64,000 bases of DNA from Bugula neritina (lineage: Eukaryota; Bryozoa; Gymnolaemata; Cheilostomatida; Bugulidae): contig OZ037765.1 of assembly GCA_964035545.1 (NCBI GenBank), positions 1 to 64,000 of the forward strand. Direction: 5' to 3'. This document shows positions 18,901 to 37,100 of this stretch, piece after piece. The position numbers were made by a program, and so were the translations under genes. Positions within the stretch are counted from its first letter, which is position 1. Every line of letters begins with the position of its first letter. The notes under the pieces were generated by a model. The model worked only from the letters and a program-made list of their open reading frames with translations. It was not told the DNA's origin and did no database searches.

Positions 18901-21900
18901 TATATACTATATAATATAATAGAGAGTATAAACTATATAATATAATAGAGTATATATACTATATAATATAATAGAGAATATAAACTATATAATATAATAG
19001 AGAGTATAAACTATATAATATAATAGAGAATATAAACTATATAATATAATAGAGAGTATATACTATATAATATAATAGAGAATATAAACTATACAATATA
19101 ATAGAGAATATAAACTATATAGTATAATAGAGAATATATACTATATAATATAATAGAGAGTATAAACTATATAATATAATAGAGAATATAAACTATATAG
19201 TATAATAGAGAATATATACTATATAATATAATAGAGAGTATAAACTATATAATATAATAGAGAATATAAACTATATAATATAATAGAGAATATAGACTAT
19301 ATAATATAATAGAGAATATAAACTATATAATATAATAGAGAGTATAAACTATACAATATAATAGAGAATATATACTATACAATATAATAGAGAATATAAA
19401 CTATATAATATAATAGAGAATATATACTATATAATATAATAGAGAATATAAACTATATAATATAATAGAGAGTATATACTATATAATATAATAGAGAATA
19501 TAAACTATATAATATAATAGAGAATATAAACTATATAATATAATAGAGAATATAAACAATATAATATAATAGAGAATATAAACTATATAGTATAATAGAG
19601 AATATATACTATATAATATAATAGAGAGTATAAACTATATAATATAATAGAGAATATAAACTATATAATATAATAGAGAATATAGACTATATAATATAAT
19701 AGAGAATATATACTATATAATATAATAGAGAATATAAACTATATAATATAATAGAGAGTATAAACTATATAATATAATAGAGAATATAAACTATATAATA
19801 TAATAGAGAATATAAACTATATAATATAATAGAGAATATAAACTATATAATATAATAGAGAGTATAAACTATACAATATAATAGAGAATATATACTATAC
19901 AATATAATAGAGAATATAAACTATATAATATAATAGAGAATATATACTATATAATATAATAGAGAATATAAACTATATAATATAATAGAGAGTATATACT
20001 ATATAATATAATAGAGAATATAAACTATATAATATAATAGAGAATATAAACTATATAATATAATAGAGAATATAAACAATATAGTATAATAGAGAATATA
20101 AACTATATAATATAATAGAGAATATAAACTATATAATATAATAGAGAGTATATACTATATAATATAATAGAGAATATAAACTATATAATATAATAGAGTA
20201 TATAAACTATATAATATAATAGAGAGTATATACTATATAATATAATAGAGAGTATAAACTATACAATATAATAGAGAATATAAACTATATAATATAATAG
20301 AGAATATAAACTATATAATATAATAGAGAGTATAAACTATACAATATAATAGAGAGTATAAACTATATAATATAATAGAGAATATAAACTATATAATATA
20401 ATAGAGAGTATATACTATATAATATAATAGAGAATATAAACTATATAGTATAATAGAGAATATAAACTATATAATATAATAGAGAATATAAACTATATAA
20501 TATAATAGAGAATATAAACTATATAATATAATAGAGAGTATAAACTATATAATATAATAGAGAGTATAAACTATATAATATAATAGAGAATATAAACTAT
20601 ATAATATAATAGAGAGTATAAACTATATAGTATAATAGAGAATATAAACTATATAATATAATAGAGAATATACTATATAATATAATAGAGAATATAAACT
20701 ATATAATATAATAGAGAATATAAACTATATAATATAATAGAGTATATACTATATAATATAATAGAGAATATAAACTATATAATATAATAGAGAGTATAAA
20801 CTATATAGTATAATAGAGAATATAAACTATATAATATAATAGAGAATATAAACTATATAATATAATAGAAAATATAAACTATATAATATAATAGAGAGTA
20901 TAAACTATATAATATAATAGAGAGTATAAACTATATAATATAATAGAGAATATAAACTATATAATATAATAGAGAGTATAAACTATATAGTATAATAGAG
21001 AATATAAACTATATAATATAATAGAGAATATAAACTATATAATATAATAGAGAATATAAACTATATAATATAATAGAGAATATAAACTATATAATATAAT
21101 AGAGAGTATAAACTATATAATATAATAGAGAGTATAAACTATATAATATAATAGAGAATATAAACTATATAATATAATAGAGAGTATAAACTATATAGTA
21201 TAATAGAGAATATAAACTATATAATATAATAGAGAATATACTATATAATATAATAGAGAATATAAACTATATAATATAATAGAGAATATAAACTATATAA
21301 TATAATAGAGTATATACTATATAATATAATAGAGAATATAAACTATATAATATAATAGAGAGTATAAACTATATAGTATAATAGAGAATATAAACTATAT
21401 AATATAATAGAGAATATAAACTATATAATATAATAGAGAATATAAACTATATAATATAATAGAGAGTATAAACTATATAGTATAATAGAGAATATAAACT
21501 ATATAATATAATAGAGAATATAAACTATATAATATAATAGAGAGTATAAACTATATAGTATAATAGAGAATATAAACTATATAATATAATAGAGAATATA
21601 AACTATATAATATAATAGAGAATATAAACTATATAATATAATAGAGAATATAAACTATATAATATAATAGAGTATATACTATATAATATAATAGAGAATA
21701 TAAACTATATAGTATAATAGAGAATATAAACTATATAATATAATAGAGAATATAAACTATATAATATAATAGAGAATATAAACTATATAATATAATAGAG
21801 AATATATACTATACAATATAATAGAGAATATAAACTATATAATATAATAGAGAATATAAACTATATAATATAATAGAGAGTATAAACTATATAATATAAT

Positions 21901-24900
21901 AGAGAGTATAAACTATATAGTATAATAGAGAATATAAACTATATAATATAATAGAGAATATATACTATATAATATAATAGAGAATATAAACTATATAATA
22001 TAATAGAGAATATAAACTATACAATATAATAGAGAGTATAAACTATACAATATAATAGAGAATATAAACTATATAATATAATAGAGAATATAAACTATAT
22101 AATATAATAGAGAATATATACTATATAATATAATAGATAATATAAACTATATAATATAATAGAGAATATAAACTATATAATATAATAGAGAATATAAACT
22201 ATATAATATAATATAGAATATAAACTATATAATATAATAGAGAATATAAACTATATAATATAATAGAGAATATAAACTATATAATATAATAGAGAATATA
22301 AACTATATAATATAATAGAGAATATAAACTATATAATATAATAGAGAATATAAACTATATAATATAATATGGAATATAAACTATATAATATAATAGAGAA
22401 TATAAACTATATAATATAATAGAGAGTATAAACTATATAATATAATAGAGAGTATAAACTATATAATATAATAGATAATATAAACTATATAATATAATAG
22501 AGAGTATAAACTATATAATATAATAGAGAGTATAAACTATATAATATAATAGAGAATATAAACTATATAATATAATAGAGAGTATAAACTATACAATATA
22601 ATAGAGAATATAAACTATATAATATAATAGAGAGTATAAACTATATAATATAATAGAGAATATATACTATATAATATAATAGAGAATATAAACTATATAG
22701 TATAATAGAGAATATAAACTATAATATAATAGAGAGTATATACTATATAACATAATAGAGAATATAAACTATATAATATAATAGAGAATATAAACTATAT
22801 AATATAATATAGAATATAAACTATATAATATAATAGAGAATATAAACTATATAATATAATAGAGAATATAAACTATATAATATAATAGAGAATATAAACT
22901 ATATAATATAATAGAGAATATAAACTATATAATATAATAGAGAATATAAACTATATAATATAATAGAGAATATAAACTATATAATATAATAGAGAATATA
23001 AACTATATAATATAATAGAGAGTATAAACTATATAATATAATAGAGAGTATAAACTATATAATATAATAGAGAATATAAACTATATAATATAATAGAGAA
23101 TATAAACTATATAATATAATAGAGTATAAACTATACAATATAATAGAGAATATAAACTATATAATATAATAGAGAGTATAAACTATATAATATAATAGAG
23201 AGTATAAACTATATAATATAATAGAGAATATAAACTATATAATATAATAGAGAATATAAACTATATAACATAATAGAGAATATAAACTATATAATATAAT
23301 AGAGAGTATAAACTATATAGTATAATAGAGAATATAAACTATATAATATAATAGAGAGTATAAACTATATAATATAATAGAGTATAAACTATATAATATA
23401 ATAGAGAATATAAACTATATAGTATAATAGAGAATATAAACTATATAATATAATAGAGAATATAAACTATATAATATAATAGAGTATATACTATATAATA
23501 TAATAGAGAATATAAACTATATAGTATAATAGAGAATATAAACTATATAATATAATAGAGAATATAAACTATACAATATAATAGAGTATATACTATATAA
23601 TATAATAGAGAATATAAACTATATAAAATAATAGAGAGTATATACTATATAATATAATAGAGAATATAAACTATATAATATAATAGAGAGTATAAACTAT
23701 ACAATATAATAGAGAGTATAAACTATATAATATAATAGAGAATATAAACTATATAATATAATAGAGAGTATATACTATATAATATAATAGAGAATATAAA
23801 CTATATAATATAATAGAGAATATATACTATATAATATAATAGAGAATATAAACTATATAGTATAATAGAGAATATAAACTATAATATAATAGAGAGTATA
23901 TACTATATAATATAATAGAGAATATAAACTATATAATATAATAGAGAATATAAACTATATAATATAATATAGAATATAAACTATATAATATAATAGAGAA
24001 TATAAACTATATAATATAATAGAGAATATAAACTATATAATATAATAGAGAATATAAACTATATAATATAATAGAGAATATAAACTATATAATATAATAG
24101 AGAATATAAACTATATAATATAATAGAGAGTATAAACTATATAATATAATAGAGAATATATACTATATAATATAATAGAGAGTATAAACTATATAATATA
24201 ATAGAGAATATAAACTATATAATATAATAGAGAGTATAAACTATATAATATAATAGAGAATATAAACTATATAATATAATAGAGAGTATAAACTATATAG
24301 TATAATAGAGAATATAAACTATATAATATAATAGAGAGTATAAACTATATAATATAATAGAGTATAAACTATATAATATAATAGAGAATATAAACTATAT
24401 AGTATAATAGAGAATATAAACTATATAATATAATAGAGAATATAAACTATATAATATAATAGAGTATATACTATATAATATAATAGAGAATATAAACTAT
24501 ATAGTATAATAGAGAATATAAACTATATAATATAATAGAGAATATAAACTATACAATATAATAGAGTATATACTATATAATATAATAGAGAATATAAACT
24601 ATATAATATAATAGAGAGTATACACTATATAATATAATAGAGAATATAAACTATATAATATAATAGAGAGTATAAACTATACAATATAATAGAGAGTATA
24701 AACTATATAATATAATAGAGAATATAAACTATATAATATAATAGAGAGTATATACTATATAATATAATAGAGAATATAAACTATATAATATAATAGAGAG
24801 TATATACTATATAATATAATAGAGAATATAAACTATATAATATAATAGAGTATATAAACTATATAATATAATAGAGAGTATATACTATATAATATAATAG

Positions 24901-27050
24901 AGAGTATAAACTATACAATATAATAGAGAATATAAACTATACAATATAATAGAGAGTATAAACTATATAATATAATAGAGAATATAAACTATATAATATA
25001 ATAGAGAGTATAAACTATATAATATAATAGAGAGTATAAACTATACAATATAATAGAGAATATAAACTATATAATATAATAGAGAATATGAACTATATAA
25101 TATAATAGAGTATAAACTATACAATATAATAGAGAATATAAACAATATAGTATAATAGAGAATATAAACTATACAATATAATAGAGAATATAAACTATAT
25201 AATATAATAGAGAATATATACTATATAATATAATAGAGAATATAAACTATATAATATAATAGAGAATATAAACAATATAGTATAATAGAGAATATAAACT
25301 ATACAATATAATAGAGAATATAAACTATATAATATAATAGAGAATATATACTATATAATATAATAGAGAATATAAACTATATAATATAATAGAGAATATA
25401 AACTATACAATATAATAGAGAATATAAACTATATAATATAATAGAGAATATATACTATATAATATAATAGAGAATATAAACTATATAATATAATAGAGAG
25501 TATAAACTATATAATATAATAGAGAATATAAACTATATAATATAATAGAGAGTATAAACTATACAATATAATAGAGAGTATAAACTATATAATATAATAG
25601 AGAATATAAACTATATAGTATAATAGAGAATATAAACTATATAATATAATAGAGAATATAAACTATATAATATAATAGAGAGTATAAACTATATAATATA
25701 ATAGAGAGTATAAACTATATAATATAATAGAGAATATAAACTATATAATATAATAGAGAGTATAAACTATATAGTATAATAGAGAATATAAACTATATAA
25801 TATAATAGAGAATATAAACTATATAATATAATAGAGAATATAAACTATATAATATAATAGAGAGTATAAACTATATAATATAATAGAGAGTATAAACTAT
25901 ATAATATAATAGAGAATATAAACTATATAATATAATAGAGAGTATAAACTATATAATATAATAGAGAATATAAACTATATAATATAATAGAGAGTATAAA
26001 CTATATAATATAATAGAGTATAAACTATATAATATAATAGAGAATATAAACTATATAGTATAATAGAGAATATAAACTATATAATATAATAGAGAATATA
26101 AACTATATAATATAATAGAGTATATACTATATAATATAATAGAGAATATAAACTATATAATATAATAGAGAATATAAACTATATAATATAATAGAGAATA
26201 TAAACTATATAATATAATAGAGAATATAAACTATATAATATAATAGAGAATATATACTATATAATATAATAGAGAATATAAACTATATAATATAATAGAG
26301 AGTATAAACTATACAATATAATAGAGAATATGAACTATATAATATAATAGATAATATATACTATATAATATAATAGAGAATATAAACTATATAATATAAT
26401 AGAGAATATAAACTATATAATATAATAGAGAATATAAACTATATAATATAATAGAGAATATAAACTATATAATATAATAGAGAGTATAAACTATATAATA
26501 TAATAGAGAATATAAACTATATAATATAATAGAGAATATAAACTATATAATATAATAGAGAATATAAACTATATAATATAATAGAGAATATAAACTATAC
26601 AATATAATAGAGAATATAAACTATATAATATAATAGAGAATATAAACTATATAATATAATAGAGAATATAAACTATATAGTATAATAGAGAGTATAAACT
26701 ATACAATATAATAGAGAATATAAACTATAATATAATAGAGAATATAAACTATATAATATAATAGCGAATATAAACTATATAATATAATAGAGAGTATAAA
26801 CTATACAATATAATAGAGAATATATACTATACAATATAATAGAGAATATAAACTATATAATATAATAGAGAATATATACTATATAATATAATAGAGAATA
26901 TATACTATATAATATAATAGAGAATATATACTATATAATATAATAGAGAATATAAACTATATAATATAATAGAGAATATAAACTATATAGTATAATAGAG
27001 AATATAAACTATATAATATAATAGAGAATATAAACTATGTAGTATAATAG
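12930..27050. repeat. Segments about 9.2 kb apart sharing rare satellite variants
   Basis: Rare variants around 12.9-17.9 kb reappear in the same order at 22.1-27.0 kb. AGATAA is at 12934 and 22135; the ATAACATAA variant is at 13572 and 22747; AGAGTATAAAC is at 13946 and 23121; AGATAATATATAC is at 17181 and 26349; AGCGAA is at 17595 and 26763; GTAGTATAAT preceded by ACTAT is at 17871 and 27039. Offsets are 9168-9201 for most markers but 9043 for one (TATACAC, 15576 and 24619), so several monomers were gained or lost since the copy was made. The DNA between the two segments is also satellite but does not clearly continue the duplication. Confidence 0.65.
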
Positions 27051-28739
27051 AGAATATAAACTATATAATATAATAGAGAATATAAACTATATAATATAAT
27101 AGAGAATATAAACTATACAATATAATAGAGAATATAAACTATACAATATAATAGAGAATATAAACTATAATATAATAGAGAATATAAACTATATAATATA
27201 ATAGAGAATATAAACTATATAATATAATAGAGAATATAAACTATATAATATAATAGAGAATATAAACTATATAATATAATAGAGAATATAAACTATATAA
27301 TATAATAGAGAATATAAACCATATAATATAATAGAGAATATATACTATATAATATAATAGAGAATATAAACTATATAATATAATAGAGAATATATACTAT
27401 ATAATATAATAGAGAATATAAACTATACAATATAATAGAGAATATAAACTATACAATATAATAGAGAATATAAACTATATAATATAATAGAGAATATAAA
27501 CTATATAATATAATAGAGAATATAAACTATATAATATAATAGAGAATATAAACTATATAATATAATAGAGAATATAAACTATATAATATAATAGAGAATA
27601 TAAACTATATAATATAATAGAGAATATAAACTATATAATATAATAGAGAATATAAACTATATAGTATAATAGAGAATATAAACTATATAATATAATAGAG
27701 AATATAAACTATATAATATAATAGAGAATATAAACTATATAATATAATAGAGAATATAAACTATATAATATAATAGATAATATAAACTATATAATATAAT
27801 AGAGAATATAAACTATATAATGTAATAGAGAATATAAACTATATAATATAATAGAGAATATAAACTATATAATATAATAGAGAATATAAACTATATAATA
27901 TAATAGAGAATATAAACTATATAATATAATAGAGAATATATACTATACAATATAATAGAGAGTATAAACTATACAATATAATAGAGAGTATATACTATAC
28001 AATATAATAGAGAGTATAAACTATATAATATAATAGAGAATATAAACTATATAATATAATAGAGAATATAAACTATACAATATAATAGAGAATATAAACT
28101 ATATAGTATAATAGAGAATATAAACTATATAATATAATAGAGAGTATAAACTATATAATATAATAGAGAATATAAACTATATAATATAATAGAGAGTATA
28201 AACTATATAATATAATAGAGAATATAAACTATACAATATAATAGAGAGTATAAACTATATAATATAATAGAGAGTATAAACTATATAATATAATAGAGAA
28301 TATAAACTATATAATATAATAGAGAATATAAACTATATAATATAATAGAGAGTATAAACTATATAATATAATAGAGAATGTAAACTATATAATATAATAG
28401 AGAATATAAACTATATAATATAATAGAGAATATAAACTATATAATATAATAGAGAATATAAACTATAATATAATAGAGAATATAAACTATATAATATAAT
28501 AGAGTATATACTATATAATATAATAGAGAATATAAACTATATAATATAATAGAGAGTATAAACTATATAATATAATAGAGAATATAAACTATATAATATA
28601 ATAGAGAATATAAACTATATAATATAATAGAGAATATAAACTATATAATATAATAGAGAGTATATACTATATAATATAATAGAGAATATAAACTATATAA
28701 TATAATAGAGAATATAAACTATATAATATAATAGAGAGT

Positions 28740-31700
28740 ATAAACTATATAATATAATAGAGAATATATACTATATAATATAATAGAGAGTATAAACTAT
28801 ATAATATAATAGAGAATATAAACTATATAATATAATAGAGAATATAAACTATAATATAATAGAGAATATAAACTATAATATAATAGAGAATATAAACTAT
28901 ATAATATAATAGAGAATATAAACTATATAATATAATAGAGAATATAAACTATATAATATAATAGAGAGTATAAACTATATAATATAATAGAGAATATAAA
29001 CTATATAATATAATAGAGAGTATAAACTATATAATATAATAGAGAATATAAACTATATAATATAATAGAGAATATAAACTATATAATATAATAGAGAATA
29101 TAAACTATATAATATAATAGAGAATATATACTATATAATATAATAGAGAATATAAACTATATAATATAATAGAGAATATAAACTATATAATTTAATAGAA
29201 TATAAACTATATAGTATAATAGAGAGTATAAACTATATAATATAATAGAGAATATAAACTATATAATATAATAGAGAATATAAACTATATAATATAATAG
29301 AGAATATATACTATATAATATAATAGAGAATATAAACTATATAATATAATAGAGAATATAAACTATATAATATAATAGAATATAAACTATATAGTATAAT
29401 AGAGAATATAAACTATACAATATAATAGAGAATATAAACTATACAATATAATAGAGAATATATACTATATAATATAATAGAGAGTATAAACTATATAATA
29501 TAATAGAGAATATATACTACATAATATAATAGAGAATATAAACTATATAATATAATAGAGAATATAAACTATATAATATAATAGAGAATATAAACTATAT
29601 AATATAATAGAGAATATAAACTATACAATATAATAGAGAATATATACTATATAATATAATAGAGAATATAAACTATATAATATAATAGAGAATATATACT
29701 ATATAATATAATAGAGAGTATAAACTATATAATATAATAGAGAATATATACTATATAATATAATAAAGAATATAAACTATATAATATAATAGAGAATATA
29801 AACTATAATATAATAGAGAATATAAACTATAATATAATAGAGAATATATACTATATAATATAATAGAGAATATAAACTATATAATATAATAGAGAGTATA
29901 TACTATATAATATAATAGAGAATATAAACTATATAATATAATAGAGAATATAAACTATATAATATAATAGAGAATATAAACTATATAATATAATAGAGAA
30001 TATAAACTATATAATATAATAGAGAATATAAACTATATAATATAATAGAGAATATAAACTATATAGTATAATAGAGAATATAAACTATATAATATAATAG
30101 AGAATATAAACTATATAATATAATAGAGAATATAAACTATATAATATAATAGAGAATATAAACTATATAATATAATAGATAATATAAACTATATAATATA
30201 ATAGAGAATATAAACTATATAATGTAATAGAGAATATAAACTATATAATATAATAGAGAATATAAACTATATAATATAATAGAGAATATAAACTATATAA
30301 TATAATAGAGAATATAAACTATATAATATAATAGAGAATATATACTATATAATATAATAGAGAGTATAAACTATACAATATAATAGAGAGTATATACTAT
30401 ACAATATAATAGAGAGTATAAACTATATAATATAATAGAGAATATAAACTATATAATATAATAGAGAATATAAACTATACAATATAATAGAGAATATAAA
30501 CTATATAGTATAATAGAGAATATAAACTATATAATATAATAGAGAATATAAACTATACAATATAATAGAGAGTATAAACTATATAATATAATAGAGAGTA
30601 TAAACTATATAATATAATAGAGAATATAAACTATATAATATAATAGAGAATATAAACTATATAATATAATAGAGAGTATAAACTATATAATATAATAGAG
30701 AATATATACTATATAATATAATAAAGAATATAAACTATATAATATAATAGAGAATATAAACTATAATATAATAGAGAATATAAACTATAATATAATAGAG
30801 AATATAAACTATATAATATAATAGAGAATATAAACTATATAATATAATAGAGAATATAAACTATATAATATAATAGAGAGTATATACTATATAATATAAT
30901 AGAGAATATAAACTATATAATATAATAGAGAATATAAACTATGTAATATAATAGAGAGTATAAACTATATAATATAATAGAGAATATATACTATATAATA
31001 TAATAGAGAGTATAAACTATATAATATAATAGAGAATATAAACTATATAATATAATAGAGAGTATAAACTATATAATATAATAGAGAATATAAACTATAT
31101 AATATAATAGAGAATATAAACTATAATATAATAGAGAATATAAACTATAATATAATAGAGAATATAAACTATATAATAGAATAGAGAATATAAACTATAT
31201 AATATAATAGAGAATATAAACTATATAATATAATAGAGAGTATAAACTATATAATATAATAGAGAATATAAACTATATAATATAATAGAGAGTATAAACT
31301 ATATAATATAATAGAGAATATAAACTATATAATATAATAGAGAATATAAACTATATAATATAATAGAGAATATAAACTATATAGTATAATAGAGAATATA
31401 TACTATATAATATAATAGAGAATATAAACTATATAATATAATAGAGAATATAAACTATATAATATAATAGAATATAAACTATATAGTATAATAGAGAGTA
31501 TAAACTATATAATATAATAGAGAATATAAACTATATAATATAATAGAGAATATAAACTATATAATATAATAGAGAATATATACTATATAATATAATAGAG
31601 AATATAAACTATATAATATAATAGAGAATATAAACTATATAATATAATAGAATATAAACTATATAGTATAATAGAGAATATAAACTATACAATATAATAG

Positions 31701-34150
31701 AGAATATAAACTATACAATATAATAGAGAATATATACTATATAATATAATAGAGAGTATAAACTATATAATATAATAGAGAATATATACTACATAATATA
31801 ATAGAGAATATAAACTATATAATATAATAGAGAATATAAACTATATAATATAATAGAGAATATAAACTATATAATATAATAGAGAATATAAACTATACAA
31901 TATAATAGAGAATATATACTATATAATATAATAGAGAATATAAACTATATAATATAATAGAGAATATATACTATATAATATAATAGAGAGTATAAACTAT
32001 ATAATATAATAGAGAATATAAACTATATAATATAATAGAGAATATAAACTATAATATAATAGAGAATATAAACTATAATATAATAGAGAATATAAACTAT
32101 ATAATATAATAGAGAATATAAACTATATAATATAATAGAGAATATAAACTATATAATATAATAGAGAGTATAAACTATATAATATAATAGAGAATATAAA
32201 CTATATAATATAATAGAGAGTATAAACTATATAATATAATAGAGAATGTAAACTATATAATATAATAGAGAATATAAACTATATAATATAATAGAGAATA
32301 TAAACTATATAATATAATAGAGAATATATACTATATAATATAATAGAGAATATAAACTATATAATATAATAGAGAATATAAACTATATAATTTAATAGAA
32401 TATAAACTATATAGTATAATAGAGAGTATAAACTATATAATATAATAGAGAATATAAACTATATAATATAATAGAGAATATAAACTATATAATATAATAG
32501 AGAATATATACTATATAATATAATAGAGAATATAAACTATATAATATAATAGAGAATATAAACTATATAATATAATAGAATATAAACTATATAGTATAAT
32601 AGAGAATATAAACTATACAATATAATAGAGAATATAAACTATACAATATAATAGAGAATATATACTATATAATATAATAGAGAGTATAAACTATATAATA
32701 TAATAGAGAATATATACTACATAATATAATAGAGAATATAAACTATATAATATAATAGAGAATATAAACTATATAATATAATAGAGAATATAAACTATAT
32801 AATATAATAGAGAATATAAACTATACAATATAATAGAGAATATATACTATATAATATAATAGAGAATATAAACTATATAATATAATAGAGAATATATACT
32901 ATATAATATAATAGAGAGTATAAACTATATAATATAATAGAGAATATATACTATATAATATAATAAAGAATATAAACTATATAATATAATAGAGAATATA
33001 AACTATAATATAATAGAGAATATAAACTATAATATAATAGAGAATATATACTATATAATATAATAGAGAATATAAACTATATAATATAATAGAGAGTATA
33101 TACTATATAATATAATAGAGAATATAAACTATATAATATAATAGAGAATATAAACTATATAATATAATAGAGAATATAAACTATATAATATAATAGAGAA
33201 TATAAACTATATAATATAATAGAGAATATAAACTATATAATATAATAGAGAATATAAACTATATAGTATAATAGAGAATATAAACTATATAATATAATAG
33301 AGAATATAAACTATATAATATAATAGAGAATATAAACTATATAATATAATAGAGAATATAAACTATATAATATAATAGATAATATAAACTATATAATATA
33401 ATAGAGAATATAAACTATATAATGTAATAGAGAATATAAACTATATAATATAATAGAGAATATAAACTATATAATATAATAGAGAATATAAACTATATAA
33501 TATAATAGAGAATATAAACTATATAATATAATAGAGAATATATACTATATAATATAATAGAGAGTATAAACTATACAATATAATAGAGAGTATATACTAT
33601 ACAATATAATAGAGAGTATAAACTATATAATATAATAGAGAATATAAACTATATAATATAATAGAGAATATAAACTATACAATATAATAGAGAATATAAA
33701 CTATATAGTATAATAGAGAATATAAACTATATAATATAATAGAGAATATAAACTATACAATATAATAGAGAGTATAAACTATATAATATAATAGAGAGTA
33801 TAAACTATATAATATAATAGAGAATATAAACTATATAATATAATAGAGAATATAAACTATATAATATAATAGAGAGTATAAACTATATAATATAATAGAG
33901 AATATATACTATATAATATAATAAAGAATATAAACTATATAATATAATAGAGAATATAAACTATAATATAATAGAGAATATAAACTATAATATAATAGAG
34001 AATATAAACTATATAATATAATAGAGAATATAAACTATATAATATAATAGAGAATATAAACTATATAATATAATAGAGAGTATATACTATATAATATAAT
34101 AGAGAATATAAACTATATAATATAATAGAGAATATAAACTATGTAATATA
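28740..34150. repeat. 3.2-kb higher-order duplication inside the 26-bp satellite
   Basis: Rare unit variants recur with an offset of exactly 3200 bp. AACTATATAATTTAATAGAA is at about 29180 and 32380; TAATAAAGAA is at 29761 and 32961; ATAATAGAT is at about 30171 and 33371; AATGTAATAG is at 30221 and 33421; ATGTAATATA is at 30941 and 34141. Paired 24-bp units at 28841 and 32041 keep the same spacing. Similarity seems to begin near 28740/31940 and to break near 30955/34155. This marks a recent tandem duplication of about 3.2 kb, far larger than the monomer. Boundaries were set by eye from marker variants. Confidence 0.8.
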
Positions 34151-37100
34151 ATAGAGTATAAACTATATAATATAATAGAGAATATATACTATATAATATA
34201 ATAGAGAGTATAAACTATATAATATAATAGAGAATATAAACTATATAATATAATAGAGAATATAAACTATAATATAATAGAGAATATAAACTATAATATA
34301 ATAGAGAATATAAACTATATAATATAATAGAGAATATAAACTATATAATATAATAGAGAATATAAACTATATAATATAATAGAGAGTATAAACTATATAA
34401 TATAATAGAGAATATAAACTATATAATATAATAGAGAGTATAAACTATATAATATAATAGAGAATATAAACTATATAATATAATAGAGAATATAAACTAT
34501 ATAATATAATAGAGAATATAAACTATATAATATAATAGAGAATATATACTATATAATATAATAGAGAATATAAACTATATAATATAATAGAGAATATAAA
34601 CTATATAATATAATAGAATATAAACTATATAGTATAATAGAGAGTATAAACTATATAATATAATAGAGAATATAAACTATATAATATAATAGAGAATATA
34701 AACTATATAATATAATAGAGAATATATACTATATAATATAATAGAGAATATAAACTATATAATATAATAGAGAATATAAACTATATAATATAATAGAATA
34801 TAAACTATATAGTATAATAGAGAATATAAACTATACAATATAATAGAGAATATAAACTATACAATATAATAGAGAATATATACTATATAATATAATAGAG
34901 AGTATAAACTATATAATATAATAGAGAATATATACTACATAATATAATAGAGAATATAAACTATATAATATAATAGAGAATATAAACTATATAATATAAT
35001 AGAGAATATAAACTATATAATATAATAGAGAATATAAACTATACAATATAATAGAGAATATATACTATATAATATAATAGAGAATATAAACTATATAATA
35101 TAATAGAGAATATATACTATATAATATAATAGAGAGTATAAACTATATAATATAATAGAGAATATATACTATATAATATAATAAAGAATATAAACTATAT
35201 AATATAATAGAGAATATAAACTATAATATAATAGAGAATATAAACTATAATATAATAGAGAATATATACTATATAATATAATAGAGAATATAAACTATAT
35301 AATATAATAGAGAGTATATACTATATAATATAATAGAGAATATAAACTATATAATATAATAGAGAATATATACTATATAATATAATAGAGAATATAAACT
35401 ATATAATATAATAGAGAATATAAACTATATAATATAATAGAGAGTATAAACTATATAATATAATAGAGAATATAAACTATATAATATAATAGAATATAAA
35501 CTATATAGTATAATAGAGAATATAAACTATATAATATAATAGAGAATATAAACTATATAATATAATAGAGAATATAAACTATATAATATAATAGAGAATA
35601 TATACTATATAATATAATAGAGAATATAAACTATATAATATAATAGAATATAAACTATATAATATAATAGAGAATATATACTATATAATATAATAGAGAA
35701 TATAAACTATATAATATAATAGAGAATATAAACTATATAATATAATAGAGAGTATAAACTATATAATATAATAGAGAATATAAACTATATAATATAATAG
35801 AGAGTATAAACTATATAATATAATAGAGAATATATACTATACAATATAATAGAGAATATAAACTATATAATATAATAGAGAATATATACTATATAATATA
35901 ATAGAGAGTATAAACTATATAATATAATAGAGAATATATACTATATAATATAATAAAGAATATAAACTATATAATATAATAGAGAATATAAACTATAATA
36001 TAATAGAGAATATAAACTATAATATAATAGAGAATATAAACTATATAATATAATAGAGAATATATACTATATAATATAATAGAGAATATAAACTATATAA
36101 TATAATAGAGAATATAAACTATATAATATAATAGAGAATATAAACTATATAATATAATAGAGAATATAAACTATATAATATAATAGAATATAAACTATAT
36201 AATATAATAGAGAATATATACTATATAATATAATAGAGAATATAAACTATATAATATAATAGAGAATATAAACTATATAATATAATAGAGAATATAAACT
36301 ATATAATATAATAGAGAATATAAACTATATAATATAATAGAGAATATAAACTATAATATAATAGAGAATATAAACTATATAATATAATAGAGAATATATA
36401 CTATATAATATAATAGAGAATATAAACTATATAATATAATAGAGTATATACTATATAATATAATAGAGAATATAAACTATATAATATAATAGAGAGTATA
36501 TACTATATAATATAATAGAGAATATAAACTATATGATATAATAGAGAGTATAAACTATATAATATAATAGAGAGTATAAACTATATAATATAATAGAGAA
36601 TATATACTATATAATATAATAGAGAATATAAACTATATAATATAATAGAGAATATAAACTATATAATATAATAGAGAATATATACTATATAATATAATAG
36701 AGAGTATAAACTATATAATATAATAGAGAATATAAACTATATAATATAATAGGAGTATATACTATATAATATAATAGAGAATATAAACTATACAATATAA
36801 TAGAGAATATATACTATATAATATAATAGAGAATATAAACTATATAATATAATAGAGAATATATACTATATAATATAATAGAGAGTATAAACTATATAAT
36901 ATAATAGAGAATATAAACTATATAATATAATAGAGAGTATATACTATATAATATAATAGAGAATATAAACTATACAATATAATAGAGAATATATACTATA
37001 TAATATAATAGAGAATATAAACTATATAATATAATAGAGAATATATACTATATAATATAATAGAGAGTATAAACTATATAATATAATAGAGAGTATAAAC

